Origin: Gaiellasilicea sp963791905 | GTDB lineage: Bacteria; Actinomycetota; Thermoleophilia; Gaiellales; Gaiellaceae | Length of the DNA: 64,000 nt | Reading direction: 5' to 3' | NCBI GenBank assembly: GCA_963791905.1 | Contig: CAWBTX010000006.1 | Coordinates: 1 to 64,000, forward strand | Shown here: in pieces, positions 45,236 through 54,825 of the stretch | How the letters are laid out: each line of letters opens with the position of its first letter | How positions within the stretch are numbered: position 1 is the stretch's first letter | The notes under the pieces: generated by a model | The model's database searches: none | Seen by the model: only the letters and a program-made list of their open reading frames with translations | Told to the model about the DNA's origin: nothing | Program-made: the position numbers and the translations under genes

Positions 45236-47527
45236 ATGAAACGGGAAGCAGGCCAGGCTGAGATCGCAAGAGCTTATGGTTTGCATGTGTCGGAGGTTGA
45301 GGCGGTCGACGCTGCACTCATCCGGACGAAGCTTCTCGCGCCGGTTGCGCGGGCACTCGTCCGCCGGGAGGCGCTTCTCAGGCGGCTGAGCTCCGGTCCG
45401 GCGCGGAGGTTGACGCTGGTTCGCGCTCCGGCCGGTTGGGGGAAGTCGAGTTTGCTCGCCGGGTGGCAGGCGGACGATGACGAGTCGCGCCCGTTCGCGT
45501 GGCTGGCGCTCGATCGCGGCGACAACGATCCGGTCCGCTTCTTCCTGTACGTGATCGAGGCGCTGCGCTCACTGGCGCCGCCAATCGGTGAGCGGTCGTC
45601 TGTCGTGCTGCAGGCCCCGGGCGTGAGCTTCGTCGACGATGTCCTGCCTCTCCTGATCAACGAGCTGGAGGCGTTGCCGGGCCCCTCGGTGCTGGTGATC
45701 GACGATTACCACCTGATCTCGAGCGCCGAGGTTCACGAGGCGGTCGCGTTCTTGCTCGAGCACCTGCCGCCGGCGCTCGAGCTCGTGATCTCGACGCGTG
45801 CGGAGCCGCCGCTTCCCCTGGCGCGGCTGCGCGGGCGGGGCGAGCTTCTCGAGCTGACCGCGCGCGAGCTGCGCTTCTCCGTCGACGAGGCGGCGACGCT
45901 GCTCAACGAGGGCCAGCAGCTGGGTCTCGAGCTCGAGGACGTCAACCGGCTGGTCGAGCGCACGGAAGGCTGGCCTGCGGGCCTCTACCTGGCGGCGCTG
46001 TCCCTGCAAGGCCGCGACGACATGCACGGATTGATCCGGGATTTCAGCGGCGATGACCGTCACGTGGTGGACTACCTCACGGCCGAGGTGCTGGCAGGGC
46101 AAGACGCCGAGAGGCGGGAGTTCCTGTTCACCACCTCGGTGCTGGATCGAATGAGCGCGCCGCTCTGCGACGCCGTGACGGGCCGTGAAGGGTCGGCGGC
46201 GACCCTGAAGGAGATCGAGAGCTCGAACTGCTTTCTCGTCCCGCTCGACAGCAGGCGCGAGTGGTACCGCTACCACCACCTCTTCGGCGAGTTGCTGCGA
46301 CATGAGCTCCGGCAGGCCTTCCCCGAGCGGGAGCCGGACGCGCACCGCCGCGCCGCCGCGTGGTGGCTCGAGCGCGGCTCGATTTCCGAGGCGATCCATC
46401 ACACGATTCAGGCCGGCGATGTCTCGCAGGCCGTGGAGCTGGTCGCGCTGTGGTGGCTCCCGGTGAACAGCTCGGGCGGCTTGCACACGGTCCAGCAGTG
46501 GCTGGAGGAGCTGCCGAGCGCGGCCTTCGAACGCGACTCCCGGTTGTGCGTGGCTCGCGCCTTCGTGGCGATCGGCCTCGGGCAGCTCGATGAGGTCGGC
46601 GGGTGGATCGAGGCGGCGGCACGAGTCCCCGCGGGCGGTCCCTTCCACGACGGCTTCACCTCCGGCGCTGCCGCGGCGAGCAGCCTGAACTGCATGCATC
46701 GGTGGCTGGTCGGTGACCTCGGCGGCTCGCGCGCGGCCGCCGTGGAGGCACAGGACCTGAGCGGCGGCTGGGACTCGGTGGCGCTCCTGCTCCTCGGCGC
46801 CGCGACGTACTGGCTGGAGGAGAGCGACGAGGGCATTGCGCAGCTCCAGGCCGCGGCGGATCGCACTCGGGCCGGCGCCCTCCATCCGCCGGCAGTGTTC
46901 GCCCTCGGCATGCTGGCGTCGGTTCATCTGCTGCGGGGTGAGCTCGACGCGGCCGGTAGGCATGCCGAGGACGCGCTGGCCTTGTCGGAGACGGCCGGGC
47001 TGCTCGAGAACTGGAACACCGCGCTCGCACACACGGCCCGCGGCGGGCTCCTCTTGCGCGCGGGCGCCGACGGTGCGCTGACGGAACTGGAGCGTGGCCT
47101 GGAGCTGGCCCGGCGGGGCAGCGGCCCGGTCGAAACCGTCCTGGCGATGGTTGCGGTGGCGGAGGCGCGACACAAGCATGGCGAGCGAGAGGCGGCGCGA
47201 GAGCTCCTGGCCGAGGCGCGTTGGACGATCGAGGCCGCGCCCGACCCGGGGCCGGTCGTCATGGCCCTGATCGACAAGGCGGAGCGCCGGATGCACGTCA
47301 CGCCGCGTGGCTCGGGTGCGGTCCCTGTGTCGATCGACGAGTTCAGCGACCGTGAGCTAGCCGTGTTGCGCATGCTCAGCGGCGACATGTCGCAGCGCGA
47401 GATCGGTGGCGCGCTCTACATCTCGTTCAACACGGTCAAGACGCACACGAAGAACATCTACCGCAAGCTCGGCGTGTCCCAGCGCGAAGACGCCGTCGCG
47501 CGCGCCCGCGAGCTCGAGCTGATCTGA
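45236..47527 (+). CDS. MalT-like LuxR transcriptional regulator
   Basis: 763 residues from ATG 45236 (a later GTG near 45287 is possible). The start of the conserved part is LIRTKLLAP, as in MalT. Walker A APAGWGKS (64-71), Walker B VLVIDDYHL (152-160), sensor ISTRAEPPLPLARLRGRGEL, winged-helix WYRYHHLFGELLRHEL, TPR-like superhelix, and LuxR HTH (about 700-755) with FSDRELAVLRML and SFNTVKTHTKNIYRKLG. The frame is fully intact. MalT-type activators need ATP and an inducer and bind directly repeated half-sites; the duplicated ATCACCCAG arrays just downstream are good candidate targets (inference). Confidence 0.93.
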   Translation: MKREAGQAEIARAYGLHVSEVEAVDAALIRTKLLAPVARALVRREALLRRLSSGPARRLTLVRAPAGWGKSSLLAGWQADDDESRPFAWLALDRGDNDPVRFFLYVIEALRSLAPPIGERSSVVLQAPGVSFVDDVLPLLINELEALPGPSVLVIDDYHLISSAEVHEAVAFLLEHLPPALELVISTRAEPPLPLARLRGRGELLELTARELRFSVDEAATLLNEGQQLGLELEDVNRLVERTEGWPAGLYLAALSLQGRDDMHGLIRDFSGDDRHVVDYLTAEVLAGQDAERREFLFTTSVLDRMSAPLCDAVTGREGSAATLKEIESSNCFLVPLDSRREWYRYHHLFGELLRHELRQAFPEREPDAHRRAAAWWLERGSISEAIHHTIQAGDVSQAVELVALWWLPVNSSGGLHTVQQWLEELPSAAFERDSRLCVARAFVAIGLGQLDEVGGWIEAAARVPAGGPFHDGFTSGAAAASSLNCMHRWLVGDLGGSRAAAVEAQDLSGGWDSVALLLLGAATYWLEESDEGIAQLQAAADRTRAGALHPPAVFALGMLASVHLLRGELDAAGRHAEDALALSETAGLLENWNTALAHTARGGLLLRAGADGALTELERGLELARRGSGPVETVLAMVAVAEARHKHGEREAARELLAEARWTIEAAPDPGPVVMALIDKAERRMHVTPRGSGAVPVSIDEFSDRELAVLRMLSGDMSQREIGGALYISFNTVKTHTKNIYRKLGVSQREDAVARARELELI

Positions 47528-47544
47528 AACGGCCGCCGGCCGAC

Positions 47545-47589
47545 ATCACCCAGGGTGGACGTGCGCCTGGGTGATGACGCCTCACCCAG
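47545..47589. promoter_or_regulatory. Operator-like array A (ATCACCCAG / CTGGGTGAT / TCACCCAG)
   Basis: ATCACCCAGGGTG (47545-47557), CTGGGTGAT (47567-47575) and TCACCCAG (47582-47589). The first and second parts form an inverted repeat and the third repeats the first. The same three-part array with almost the same spacing recurs at 47862-47907. The third element starts 58 bases before the GTG of the 47640 gene. Confidence 0.7.
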
Positions 47590-47639
47590 CTCGAACGGAG
47601 AGTGACCGCGAGGCGGAAGCCAGAACCGAGTGAGGCCAG

Positions 47640-47852
47640 GTGGAGCCAACGCGGTACACGATCGTCGTTCGCGGGAGGCTCAGCGAGCGCTTCGCGACGG
47701 CGTTTCCGGGGGTGACGATCGACCCCGGCGAAGGTCGGACCCGGCTCCTGACCGAGCCCTTCGACCAGGGCCAGCTCCAGGGCCTCCTCAACCGACTGTG
47801 GAGCTTCGGGCTCGAGCTCGTCTCCGTGCAGGAACAGCTCGACCGGTCTTGA
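47640..47852 (+). CDS. Small conserved-looking protein (70 aa)
   Basis: GTG 47640; MEPTRYTIVVRGRLSERFAT opens a likely beta-alpha-beta fold, ending LNRLWSFGLELVSVQEQLD. No cysteines or membrane helix. Composition and length suggest a small ferredoxin-like or ACT-like regulator, but I do not recognise it. It is the first gene after the MalT-like regulator and has its own copy of the ATCACCCAG array, so it is probably co-regulated with the epoxide hydrolase. Confidence 0.68.
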   Translation: MEPTRYTIVVRGRLSERFATAFPGVTIDPGEGRTRLLTEPFDQGQLQGLLNRLWSFGLELVSVQEQLDRS

Positions 47853-47861
47853 CCGCCAGAG

Positions 47862-47907
47862 ATCACCCAGGGTGAAACCGGGGTCTGGGTGATGACAGCT
47901 CACCCAG
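47862..47907. promoter_or_regulatory. Operator-like array B (second copy)
   Basis: ATCACCCAGGGTG (47862-47874), CTGGGTGAT (47885-47893) and TCACCCAG (47900-47907). Offsets between the parts are 23 and 38 bases against 22 and 37 in array A. The last part starts 62 bases upstream of the epoxide hydrolase ATG at 47962. Confidence 0.7.
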
Positions 47908-47961
47908 GCCGCGGGAAGCCTGGCCGCCGAACCGGAACCAGATTCCCGAGGAGGGATGCAA

Positions 47962-49136
47962 ATGTCAGACGCGACCATCCATACGTCGGAGACGATCCAG
48001 AGCTTCAGAATCGAGATCCCCGAGGCCGAGCTCGACGACCTCCGCGACCGTCTGGCGCGCACGCGCTGGCCGAGACGAGCTGCCGGGCGTGGGCTGGAGC
48101 CGCGGGGTGCCGCTGGGGTACCTGAAGGAGCTGGCGGAGTACTGGCGCACCGGCTACGACTGGCGGGAGCACGAGGCGCGGCTCAACGAGCTGCCGCAGT
48201 TCACGACCGACGATCGACGGCGCCAACGTGCACTTCCTGCACGTCCGTTCGGCCGAGCCCGACGCGCTGCCGCTGATCATGACGCACGGCTGGCCCGGCT
48301 CGATCGTCGAGTTCCTGGACGTCATCGAGCCGCTCACCGACCCGCGCTCCCATGGCGGCGACCCGGCGGACGCCTTCCACCTCGTGATCCCCTCGATCCC
48401 CGGCTTCGGGCTGTCCGGGCCGACCGGCGAGCCGGGCTGGGCCAGCGGCGGATCGCGAGCGCGTTCGCCGAGCTGATGAGCCGGCTCGGCTACGAGCGCT
48501 ACGGCGCGCAGGGCGGCGACGTCGGCGCGCTCGTCTCCCCGGATCTCGGCCGGGTCGACTCCCGACCGCGTCGTCGGGGTGCACGTGAACGCCGCCTCGG
48601 TGGGGTTCATGCCGTTTCCGCCGCTGGACGACGCGGAGCTTGCCGAGCTCAGCGACGCCGAGCGGGACGCGCGTCGAGCGGATCGCCAGGTACATGGACG
48701 ACGGATCCGGCTACGCGAGCATCCAGTCGACGCGCCCGCAGACGCTCGCGTACGGGCTCACCGACTCACCGGTCGGACAGCTCGCCTGGATCGTCGAGAG
48801 GTTCCAGGAGTGGACGCACGCCGAGGTGCCCGAGGACGCCGTCGATCGCGACCGGATGCTGACGAACGTGATGCTCTACTGGCTCACCGGCACCGCCGGC
48901 TCGTCCGGCGAGCAGCTACTACGAGGTCAAGCACTCGGGCGAGTGGCCGACGCCGTCCGGCGTGCCCACCGGCGTCGCCGTCTTCGCCGAGGACATCTCG
49001 ATCCGGCGCTACGCGGAGCAGAGCAACAACGATCGTGCACTGGTCCGACTTCGACCGCGGCGGCCACTTCGCCGCGATGGAGACACCCGACCTCCTGATC
49101 GCCGACGTGCGGGAGTTCTTCCGCCGGCTCCGGTGA
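47962..49136 (+). pseudogene. Epoxide hydrolase (EHN-type alpha/beta hydrolase), seven indels
   Basis: ATG 47962 follows GAGGAGGGATG. The repaired protein of about 390 residues has the N-terminal EHN segment (FRIEIPEAELDDLRDRLART, WREHEARLNELPQF), oxyanion motif HGWPGS, nucleophile Asp in GAQGGDVG, and a C-terminal His in DRGGHFAAME. Family reaction: hydrolysis of an epoxide to a diol. Single-base changes at about 48073, 48209, 48441, 48560, 48672, 48908 and 49028 must be undone; no missense damage is evident, so the gene is probably intact in the cell. It is followed directly by the MFS gene. Confidence 0.82.
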
Positions 49137-49153
49137 CACGAGGCCACGACGGC

Positions 49154-50636
49154 ATGACCACAGCACAGGAATACCTGGAGCGCCGTTGGACGGCGTTGAT
49201 CTTGCTCTGCATGGCGCAGTTCGTCGTGGTTCTCGACGCGTCCATCGTCACCGTCGCCCTGCCGAGCATCGGCGAGGCGCTCGACTTCTCGGAGGCGAAC
49301 CTTCCGTGGGTCGTCAACGCCTACGTGATCGCCTTCGGCGGCTTCCTGCTGCTGGGTGGACGCGCGGCCGATCAGCTCGGGCGCCGACGCGTCTTCATGG
49401 CCGGCCTGCTCGTGGTCGCGGTCGCATCCCTGTTCGCGGGCTTCGCAGCCAATCAGGGCCAGCTGATCGCAGCCCGCGCCGCACAGGGCCTCGGCGCCGC
49501 GATCATCTCCCCGGCCGCGCTGTCGATCGTCACCAACCTGTTCGCCGACGGGGCGCGAGCGCAACAGGGCGCTCGGCGCCTGGGGCGCCGTCGCGGGCTC
49601 GGCCGGCGCGGCCGGCGTCCTGCTGGGCGGCATCCTCACCGACGGACTCGGCTGGGAGTGGGTGCTCTGGATCAACGTCCCGGTCGCGCTGATCACGCTG
49701 GCGTTCACCCCGGGCCTGATCCCGGAGAGCCGCTCGGAGTCTGCGAAGCGGCACTTCGACGCGGCGGGCGCCGTCAGCGTCACGGCCGGTCTCTCGCTGC
49801 TCGCCTACGCGTTCCTCGACGCGAGCGAATCCGGCTGGGGCTCGACCAAGATCATCGGCCTGCTGGCCGGCTCGGCGGCGCTGATCGCGATCTTCGTCGC
49901 GATCGAGCTCCGCTCGAAGGCGCCGCTCGTTCCGTTCCGGATCTTCCGACTGAGGACGCTGACCGGCGCCAACACGGTCGCTCTGCTGCTCGGGGCGTCC
50001 CTGTTCTCGACGTTCTTCTTCACCTCCCTGTACATGCAGCAGGTGCTGGGCTACAGCGCGATCCACGCGGGGCTCTCCTACCTGCCGCTGGCGGTGACGG
50101 CCATCGTCGCGGCCGGCCTCGGCGGGCAGCTCGCCACCCGGTTCGGCTTCAAGCCGATCCTGGCGGCGGGGATGCTGTTCGTCTCGGCGGGCCTGCTCTG
50201 GTTCAGCCAGGTCTCGGTCGGCGGCGGCTTCCTCACCGACATCCTCGGCCCCTCGCTGCTCGCGGCGGTCGGCGTCGGCTTCGGCTTCGTCACCTCGACG
50301 ATCGCCGCGGTCTCCGGGGTGGAGGACCGTGAGCAGGGTCTGGCGAGCGGCCTGATCAACACCTCGCAGCAGATCGGCGGTGCCCTCGGCCTGGCAGTCC
50401 TCTCGACGATCGCCACCTCGCGCACGGATGACGTGATGACGAGCGGCGGATCCACACTCCCCAACGCGCTCACCGAGGGATTCCAGATCGCGTTCCTCGG
50501 CGGCGCGGTGATCGCGGCGCTCGGCTTCGTGGCGACGCTGGTCATGATTCGCACGCGGGACAGCCGGGCGCACGTCCGGGTGCATGTCGAGATGTCGCCG
50601 CGGCACGCTGGTTCGTCTCGCGCGCTTGGCTTCTGA
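49154..50636 (+). pseudogene. DHA2-type MFS drug transporter, one frameshift
   Basis: ATG 49154; GTG 49133, overlapping the previous stop as GTGA, is also possible. Membrane segments begin WTALILLCMAQFVVVLDASI, the DHA2 motif with Asp in LDASIVTVALPSIG; motif A-like GRAADQLGRRRVFM; motif C region SPAALSIVTNLF. One extra C at 49556 breaks the frame; downstream LGAWGAVAGSAGAAGVLLGG and WVLWINVPVALI continue normally to the stop at 50636. Repaired length is about 493 residues with 14 segments. Likely efflux of a toxic product of the epoxide or esterase pathway. It converges with the DyP gene with no gap. Confidence 0.83.
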
Positions 50637-51550
50637 TCAAGGATGCTTCGGTCGCCGGTCAAGCTGGTCCGAGACCTGGAGCAGCGACTCGATCGAGGGT
50701 ACGAAGTAGTAGGCGCCGGTGAGCGGCTGGGTGTAGTGCGTGAGCGCGTCACGTTCCCCGCCCACGACACCGACCATGCTCTCCAGCATCGCGGCGAGAG
50801 GCCGCTGCTCTGATGCGAACCCGACGAACATGGTGCCGTGATCGGTGACGGTGCCATACGGCATGTTGCGGCGGAAGATGTCGCCGAAGCGTTCCTGGTC
50901 GGTGCTTGCGACGTGGGAGTTCGTCGGCCCCTCCTCGAGCTCGACGCTGTCGAGCTTCGTCCGGCCGATCACGCGCTCCTGCTCGGCGACCGGAAGCGCC
51001 TCCCAGGCGGCCGCATCGTGGACCCACTTCTGCAGGAGCAGCACGGTGCCGCCGGCCCCTGGCGTCCCCTCTGGAACGAGGACGAGCCCGGCGCCTCGAT
51101 CAGCGTCGGGTTCTCGCTGCCGTCGACGAAGCCGGTCAGGTCGCGGTCGTGCTGGTAGGGCCAGCTCGACGTCTCCTCCTCAACCGAGGCGAGCCCTGCG
51201 AGCGCGGAGATCGCCGAGCGCGCCGTGTCGAAGATCACGTCGTACGCGCTCCCGGACAGCCACAGCACCGCGTCGTGCTGCGTCGCCGGCATCGTGAAGC
51301 CGTCGGCGCCGGTCAGATCTGCGTTGAACCCTTCGAGCTCGGGCGGTGCGTCGTCCGGGACCACCGCCTGCCACAGCTCGGGCCGGAACCCGGCCACGAG
51401 GTTCACGCCGCCCATCGTCGTTCGCGGCTCGCGCAGCGAGGAAACGGCCGCAACAAGCTCCCGGCCAGCATGCCCGTTCACGACGGCGAACTCGAGATAG
51501 GCGTGCGAGCTCGTGCCGAGCGCAAAGATCCCGCCCTGCGGACTCCTCAT
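50637..51550 (-). pseudogene. DyP-type peroxidase, one frameshift
   Basis: Start ATG 51550. GFVDGSENP is the GxxDG motif with the catalytic Asp, followed after the break by VLLLQKWVHDAAAW, VIGRTKLDSVELEE, and the proximal haem His block IFRRNMPYGTVTDHGTMFVGFA. One G is missing from a G run near 51091. Repaired length is about 304 residues, the short B-type class. There is no Tat signal, so it acts in the cytosol or in an encapsulin (none is seen here). It oxidises phenolic or dye substrates with hydrogen peroxide. Confidence 0.85.
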
Positions 51551-51645
51551 CGCGTCAGATCATCGCACCCGTAATGCGCGGGTCGAGTCGGGCTGCTCCC
51601 GCCGCCGGCCTTCACGGGCACTTCTCGTGGGATCATTCGAGGCAA

Positions 51646-53289
51646 ATGGGCGTCGCGACGGCAGACGAGCTCGTTCGCCTTGGCCGAGAGGCGCTTGCGG
51701 CAGCCGAGTGGGAGCGCGCCCGCTCCTTCTTCGAGCAAGCCGCCGAGCTCGGCGAGAGCGCCGAGATCCTCGCCGACCTGGGGGAGGCGCTGCAGTTCGC
51801 GGGCGAGCATGGGCGCGCAATCGAGTTAAAGGAGCGGGCGTTCGCCGAGTACGAGCGGCGTGGCCTGCGGGCTGAGGCCGCCGAGCTGGCGCGCTGGCTG
51901 GCGTTCCTGTACGTGTCCGTCCACGGCAACGTGGCCGCCGCAAACGGCTGGATGGCGCGCGCCGAGAGCGTGCTCGAGGGGGTCGAAGAGTGTGCGGCGC
52001 ACGGGTGGCTCACGCTCGATCGCGCTCCGTGGACGTCCGACGCATCCGAGCGCGAGGAACTCGCGACCGCAGCGATCGCGATCGCCAGGCGGTACGGCGA
52101 CAGAGACCTCGAGTTCGATGCCATGGCGCTGCTCGGCGAGGCGTACGTCGCCTCGGGGCGCGTCACTGAGGGGATGACCCTGGTCGACCAGGCGATGGTC
52201 GCTGTCGCCTCGGGAGAGGTTGTCGGTGTCGGCCCCGCCGGGGAGATCTACTGCCGGTTGCTGAGCGCCTGCGAGCGCGCGACCGACGTCCGACGCGCCG
52301 AGCAGTGGCTCGACGGCGCGACTCGCTTCGAAGCGTGGGGCGACTTCGTGCCACCGACCTGCCGGATGCACTACGGCGGGATTCTGATCGCACTCGGCCG
52401 CTGGGACGAGGCGGAGCGAGAGCTGCTCGCCGCGATCCGGATCTTCGACACGGGCTACTGGGCATCGCAACTCTTCGCGCTGCTTCGCCTCGCGGACCTG
52501 CGTGTTCGGCAGGGACGATTCGAAGAGTCCGAGCGTCTGCTCGAAGGCATCGACTGGCACGCGAGCGCCAAGCGCTCACTCGCGAGGATCGCGTTGGCAC
52601 GCGGTGACCTGGCTCTGGCAGGGGACCTCGTCCGCCTGTGCCTCGAAAGCACACCGTCGTCCGATCCGGATTGCGCACCAGTGCTCGCCTTGCTCGTCGA
52701 GGTGCAGCTCAAATCCGGCGACCTCACCGCCGCGGAGGAGACGCTTGGCCAGCTGGCCGTTCTTGCGGTCGACCGCGAAGACGACCGGACGCGTGCCGTC
52801 GCCAGGCTCGTCGGAGGCACTGTCCGAGCCGCTCGAGGAGACCAGGGAGCGCGGGCAGACTTCCAAGCGGCCCTGGAGCTGTTCTCCAGGCTCGGTCTGG
52901 CCCTCGAAGCCGCGCAGTCCCGCGTCGCGCTCGGCCGGGCGCTGACCTCGCACGCACCGGCAGCAGCAGTCGAAGAGGCGCGACTCGCGCTGGAGACGTT
53001 CGAGCGTCTCGGTGCGACCCGCGATGCGGACGCAGCCGCCTCCCTACTCCGAGAGTTGGGAGCACCGGCGCGAACCTTCCCGAAGGGTTACGGGACGCTG
53101 ACGAAGCGCGAGAACGAGGTCTTGTCGCTCCTGGCCGAAGGATGCTCGAACGCCGACATCGCAGCTCGCCTCTACATCAGCCGGCGCACCGCCGAGCATC
53201 ACGTCGCCCGCATCCTCTCCAAGCTCGGCCTACGGAACCGGGCCGAGGCGGCCGCGTACGCGCTGCGCGAGAAGACCCGGAACCCGTAG
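51646..53289 (+). CDS. TPR-type LuxR transcriptional regulator (547 aa)
   Basis: ATG 51646 behind CGAGG. The first 450 residues are helical repeats of TPR type (LVRLGREALAAAEWERARSF, ELLAAIRIFDTGYWA, VLALLVEVQLKSGDLTAAEE), with no ATPase domain. The C-terminal LuxR HTH (from about 485) has LTKRENEVLSLLAEGCSNADI and ISRRTAEHHVARILSKLG. It is the same architecture as 58840-60480. It reads toward the hydrolase at 53347, with a 57-base gap, so it probably controls that gene or is co-transcribed with it. The frame is intact. Confidence 0.9.
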   Translation: MGVATADELVRLGREALAAAEWERARSFFEQAAELGESAEILADLGEALQFAGEHGRAIELKERAFAEYERRGLRAEAAELARWLAFLYVSVHGNVAAANGWMARAESVLEGVEECAAHGWLTLDRAPWTSDASEREELATAAIAIARRYGDRDLEFDAMALLGEAYVASGRVTEGMTLVDQAMVAVASGEVVGVGPAGEIYCRLLSACERATDVRRAEQWLDGATRFEAWGDFVPPTCRMHYGGILIALGRWDEAERELLAAIRIFDTGYWASQLFALLRLADLRVRQGRFEESERLLEGIDWHASAKRSLARIALARGDLALAGDLVRLCLESTPSSDPDCAPVLALLVEVQLKSGDLTAAEETLGQLAVLAVDREDDRTRAVARLVGGTVRAARGDQGARADFQAALELFSRLGLALEAAQSRVALGRALTSHAPAAAVEEARLALETFERLGATRDADAAASLLRELGAPARTFPKGYGTLTKRENEVLSLLAEGCSNADIAARLYISRRTAEHHVARILSKLGLRNRAEAAAYALREKTRNP

Positions 53290-53346
53290 CCGGATAGGTA
53301 ATCCCACCGATGTCGCGCGGCCCGCACGCGGCGATCCTCAGCTGAC

Positions 53347-54825
53347 GTGGAGACGGAGCTGGATCGGGAACTCGAGAAGGCGCAGGCGGCGCTGCTCGCC
53401 CGGTTCGCGCCCGATGCTCACGTTCGCCGAATCCGCTGGTCGCAGGGCGAGACACAGCTCTTCGAGCTCGGCGCAGGCCCGCCGCTTCTGTACGTCCACG
53501 GTGGGTTGAGCGGCGCATTCGAGGTCGTACCGATCCTCGCGGCTCTCGCGGAGAAGCACCGCGTCGTCGCCGTCGACCGACCGGGCCACGGCCTGGCCGA
53601 TCCATTCGACTACCGTGGCGTCGATCTGCTCGACCACGGTCGGACGTTCTTGGGTGACATCGTCGACGCGCTCGGCTTCTCGACGGTCGACGTGGTCGCC
53701 AACTCGATGGGCGCGCTCTTGTCCGTCGCCTTCGCGCTCGACGCTCCCAGCCGCGTGCCGCGTCTTGCGCTCGTCGGCGCGCCGGTCGGCATCGCGCGAA
53801 GGCCGCCTCTCCTGATGCTTCCGGTCGGATTCCCACTCATCGGCCAGCGGCTCGGCAGGTACCTGTTCTCGAACGCGACGCGTGACGGCAACCGGAAGTT
53901 CTGGGGGCAGGTCATCGTCGAGCATCCCGAGCGAGTCGATGACCTGGTGCTCGACGTCGACGTCGCGCACGCGCGACGAAATGTCGAGAGCATGCTCAGC
54001 TTGATCGCGTGCGTCGCCGATTGGCGCCGCCTTGGGTACCGACGCGAGCTGATCCTCGGCGAGCGTTGGCAAGCCGTGACGATGCCGACGCTTCTCGTCT
54101 GGGGCGAACACGACGCCTTCGGGTCGCCGGAGGAGGGCGAGGCTCTCGTCGCCGCGAATCCGAACTTTCGCCTCGTCCGGATTGCCGGGGCAGGCCACAA
54201 TCCTTGGTTCGACGAGCCGGGGCGCGTCGTAGCGGAGATCGAGCGTTTCATGGCTACTGAGCCACGGAACGGAGAGCAGGAACGCGCAATCACCACAGCG
54301 CTCGACGTCGCCGACGGCGCAGGCAAAGGCGACGGCATGACGGCGTCCGGCAAGCGTCTAGTTGTTGCTCGCGATCTGGATCAGGTTGCCGCACGTGTCG
54401 TCGAACACGGCTGTCGTGACCGCGCCCATCGCGACTGGCTCTTGGGTGAATCGGACGCCGAGTCCGCGAAGTCGCTCGAACTCCAGGTTGATGTCGTCGA
54501 CGGCGAAAGACGTGAAGGGGATGCCGTCCTCGACGAGCGCCTGCTTGAACGGCTTCGCCGCGGGGTGTCCGTCAGGCTCGAGCAGCAGCTCGGTTCCTTC
54601 GGTCTCCTCAGGGGAGACGACCGTCAGCCAGCGAGCCTCGCCCAGCGGTATCTCCGTCTTCTTTACGAATCCGAGCACCTCGGTGTAGAACCGAAGCGCC
54701 TTGTCTTGGTCGTCGACGAGGACACTCGTGATGTTGATTCTCATCTCGCTTCCTCCTTCGTGCCGTATAGCCAGCGATCGACGAGGTGCTCGAGCGGTCG
54801 CGTATTGACGTGGTGGAACTTGTAG
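53347..54825 (+). CDS. Alpha/beta hydrolase with anomalous antisense extension
   Basis: GTG 53347. The first ~305 residues are a normal hydrolase: LLYVHGGLSGAFE, AVDRPGHGLADPFD, nucleophile Ser120 in ANSMGA, acid in LVWGEHDAFGSPEE and His in GAGHNPWFDEPG. After the last helix (VVAEIERFMATEP) the frame stays open for another 186 codons, mostly antisense to the VOC gene, and stops at 54825. That tail has no domain and is probably produced by a lost stop codon or a late indel. In another frame a TGA occurs at about 54258-54260, where a natural end would fit. Confidence 0.8.
   Translation: METELDRELEKAQAALLARFAPDAHVRRIRWSQGETQLFELGAGPPLLYVHGGLSGAFEVVPILAALAEKHRVVAVDRPGHGLADPFDYRGVDLLDHGRTFLGDIVDALGFSTVDVVANSMGALLSVAFALDAPSRVPRLALVGAPVGIARRPPLLMLPVGFPLIGQRLGRYLFSNATRDGNRKFWGQVIVEHPERVDDLVLDVDVAHARRNVESMLSLIACVADWRRLGYRRELILGERWQAVTMPTLLVWGEHDAFGSPEEGEALVAANPNFRLVRIAGAGHNPWFDEPGRVVAEIERFMATEPRNGEQERAITTALDVADGAGKGDGMTASGKRLVVARDLDQVAARVVEHGCRDRAHRDWLLGESDAESAKSLELQVDVVDGERREGDAVLDERLLERLRRGVSVRLEQQLGSFGLLRGDDRQPASLAQRYLRLLYESEHLGVEPKRLVLVVDEDTRDVDSHLASSFVPYSQRSTRCSSGRVLTWWNL
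54358..54744 (-). CDS. VOC-family (glyoxalase-like) protein
   Basis: 128 residues, two beta-alpha-beta-beta-beta units: INITSVLVDDQDKALRFYTE, LGFVKKTEIPLGEARWLTV, then ITFASFAVDDIN-like second unit (actual PFTSFAVDDINLEFERLRG) and the closing Glu/metal region FDDTCGNLIQIA. Length is normal. VOC proteins bind a metal and act on glyoxals, catechols or antibiotics. Its start overlaps the ArsR stop (54741-54744), so the two form a coupled regulator-enzyme pair; in many actinobacteria such pairs are annotated as detoxification units. Confidence 0.9.
   Translation of the reverse strand: MRINITSVLVDDQDKALRFYTEVLGFVKKTEIPLGEARWLTVVSPEETEGTELLLEPDGHPAAKPFKQALVEDGIPFTSFAVDDINLEFERLRGLGVRFTQEPVAMGAVTTAVFDDTCGNLIQIASNN

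Noticed and set aside
45569..47296. 575-codon open frame antisense to the MalT-like regulator
   Set aside because: The same kind of codon shadow; the + strand has complete Walker and HTH motifs.
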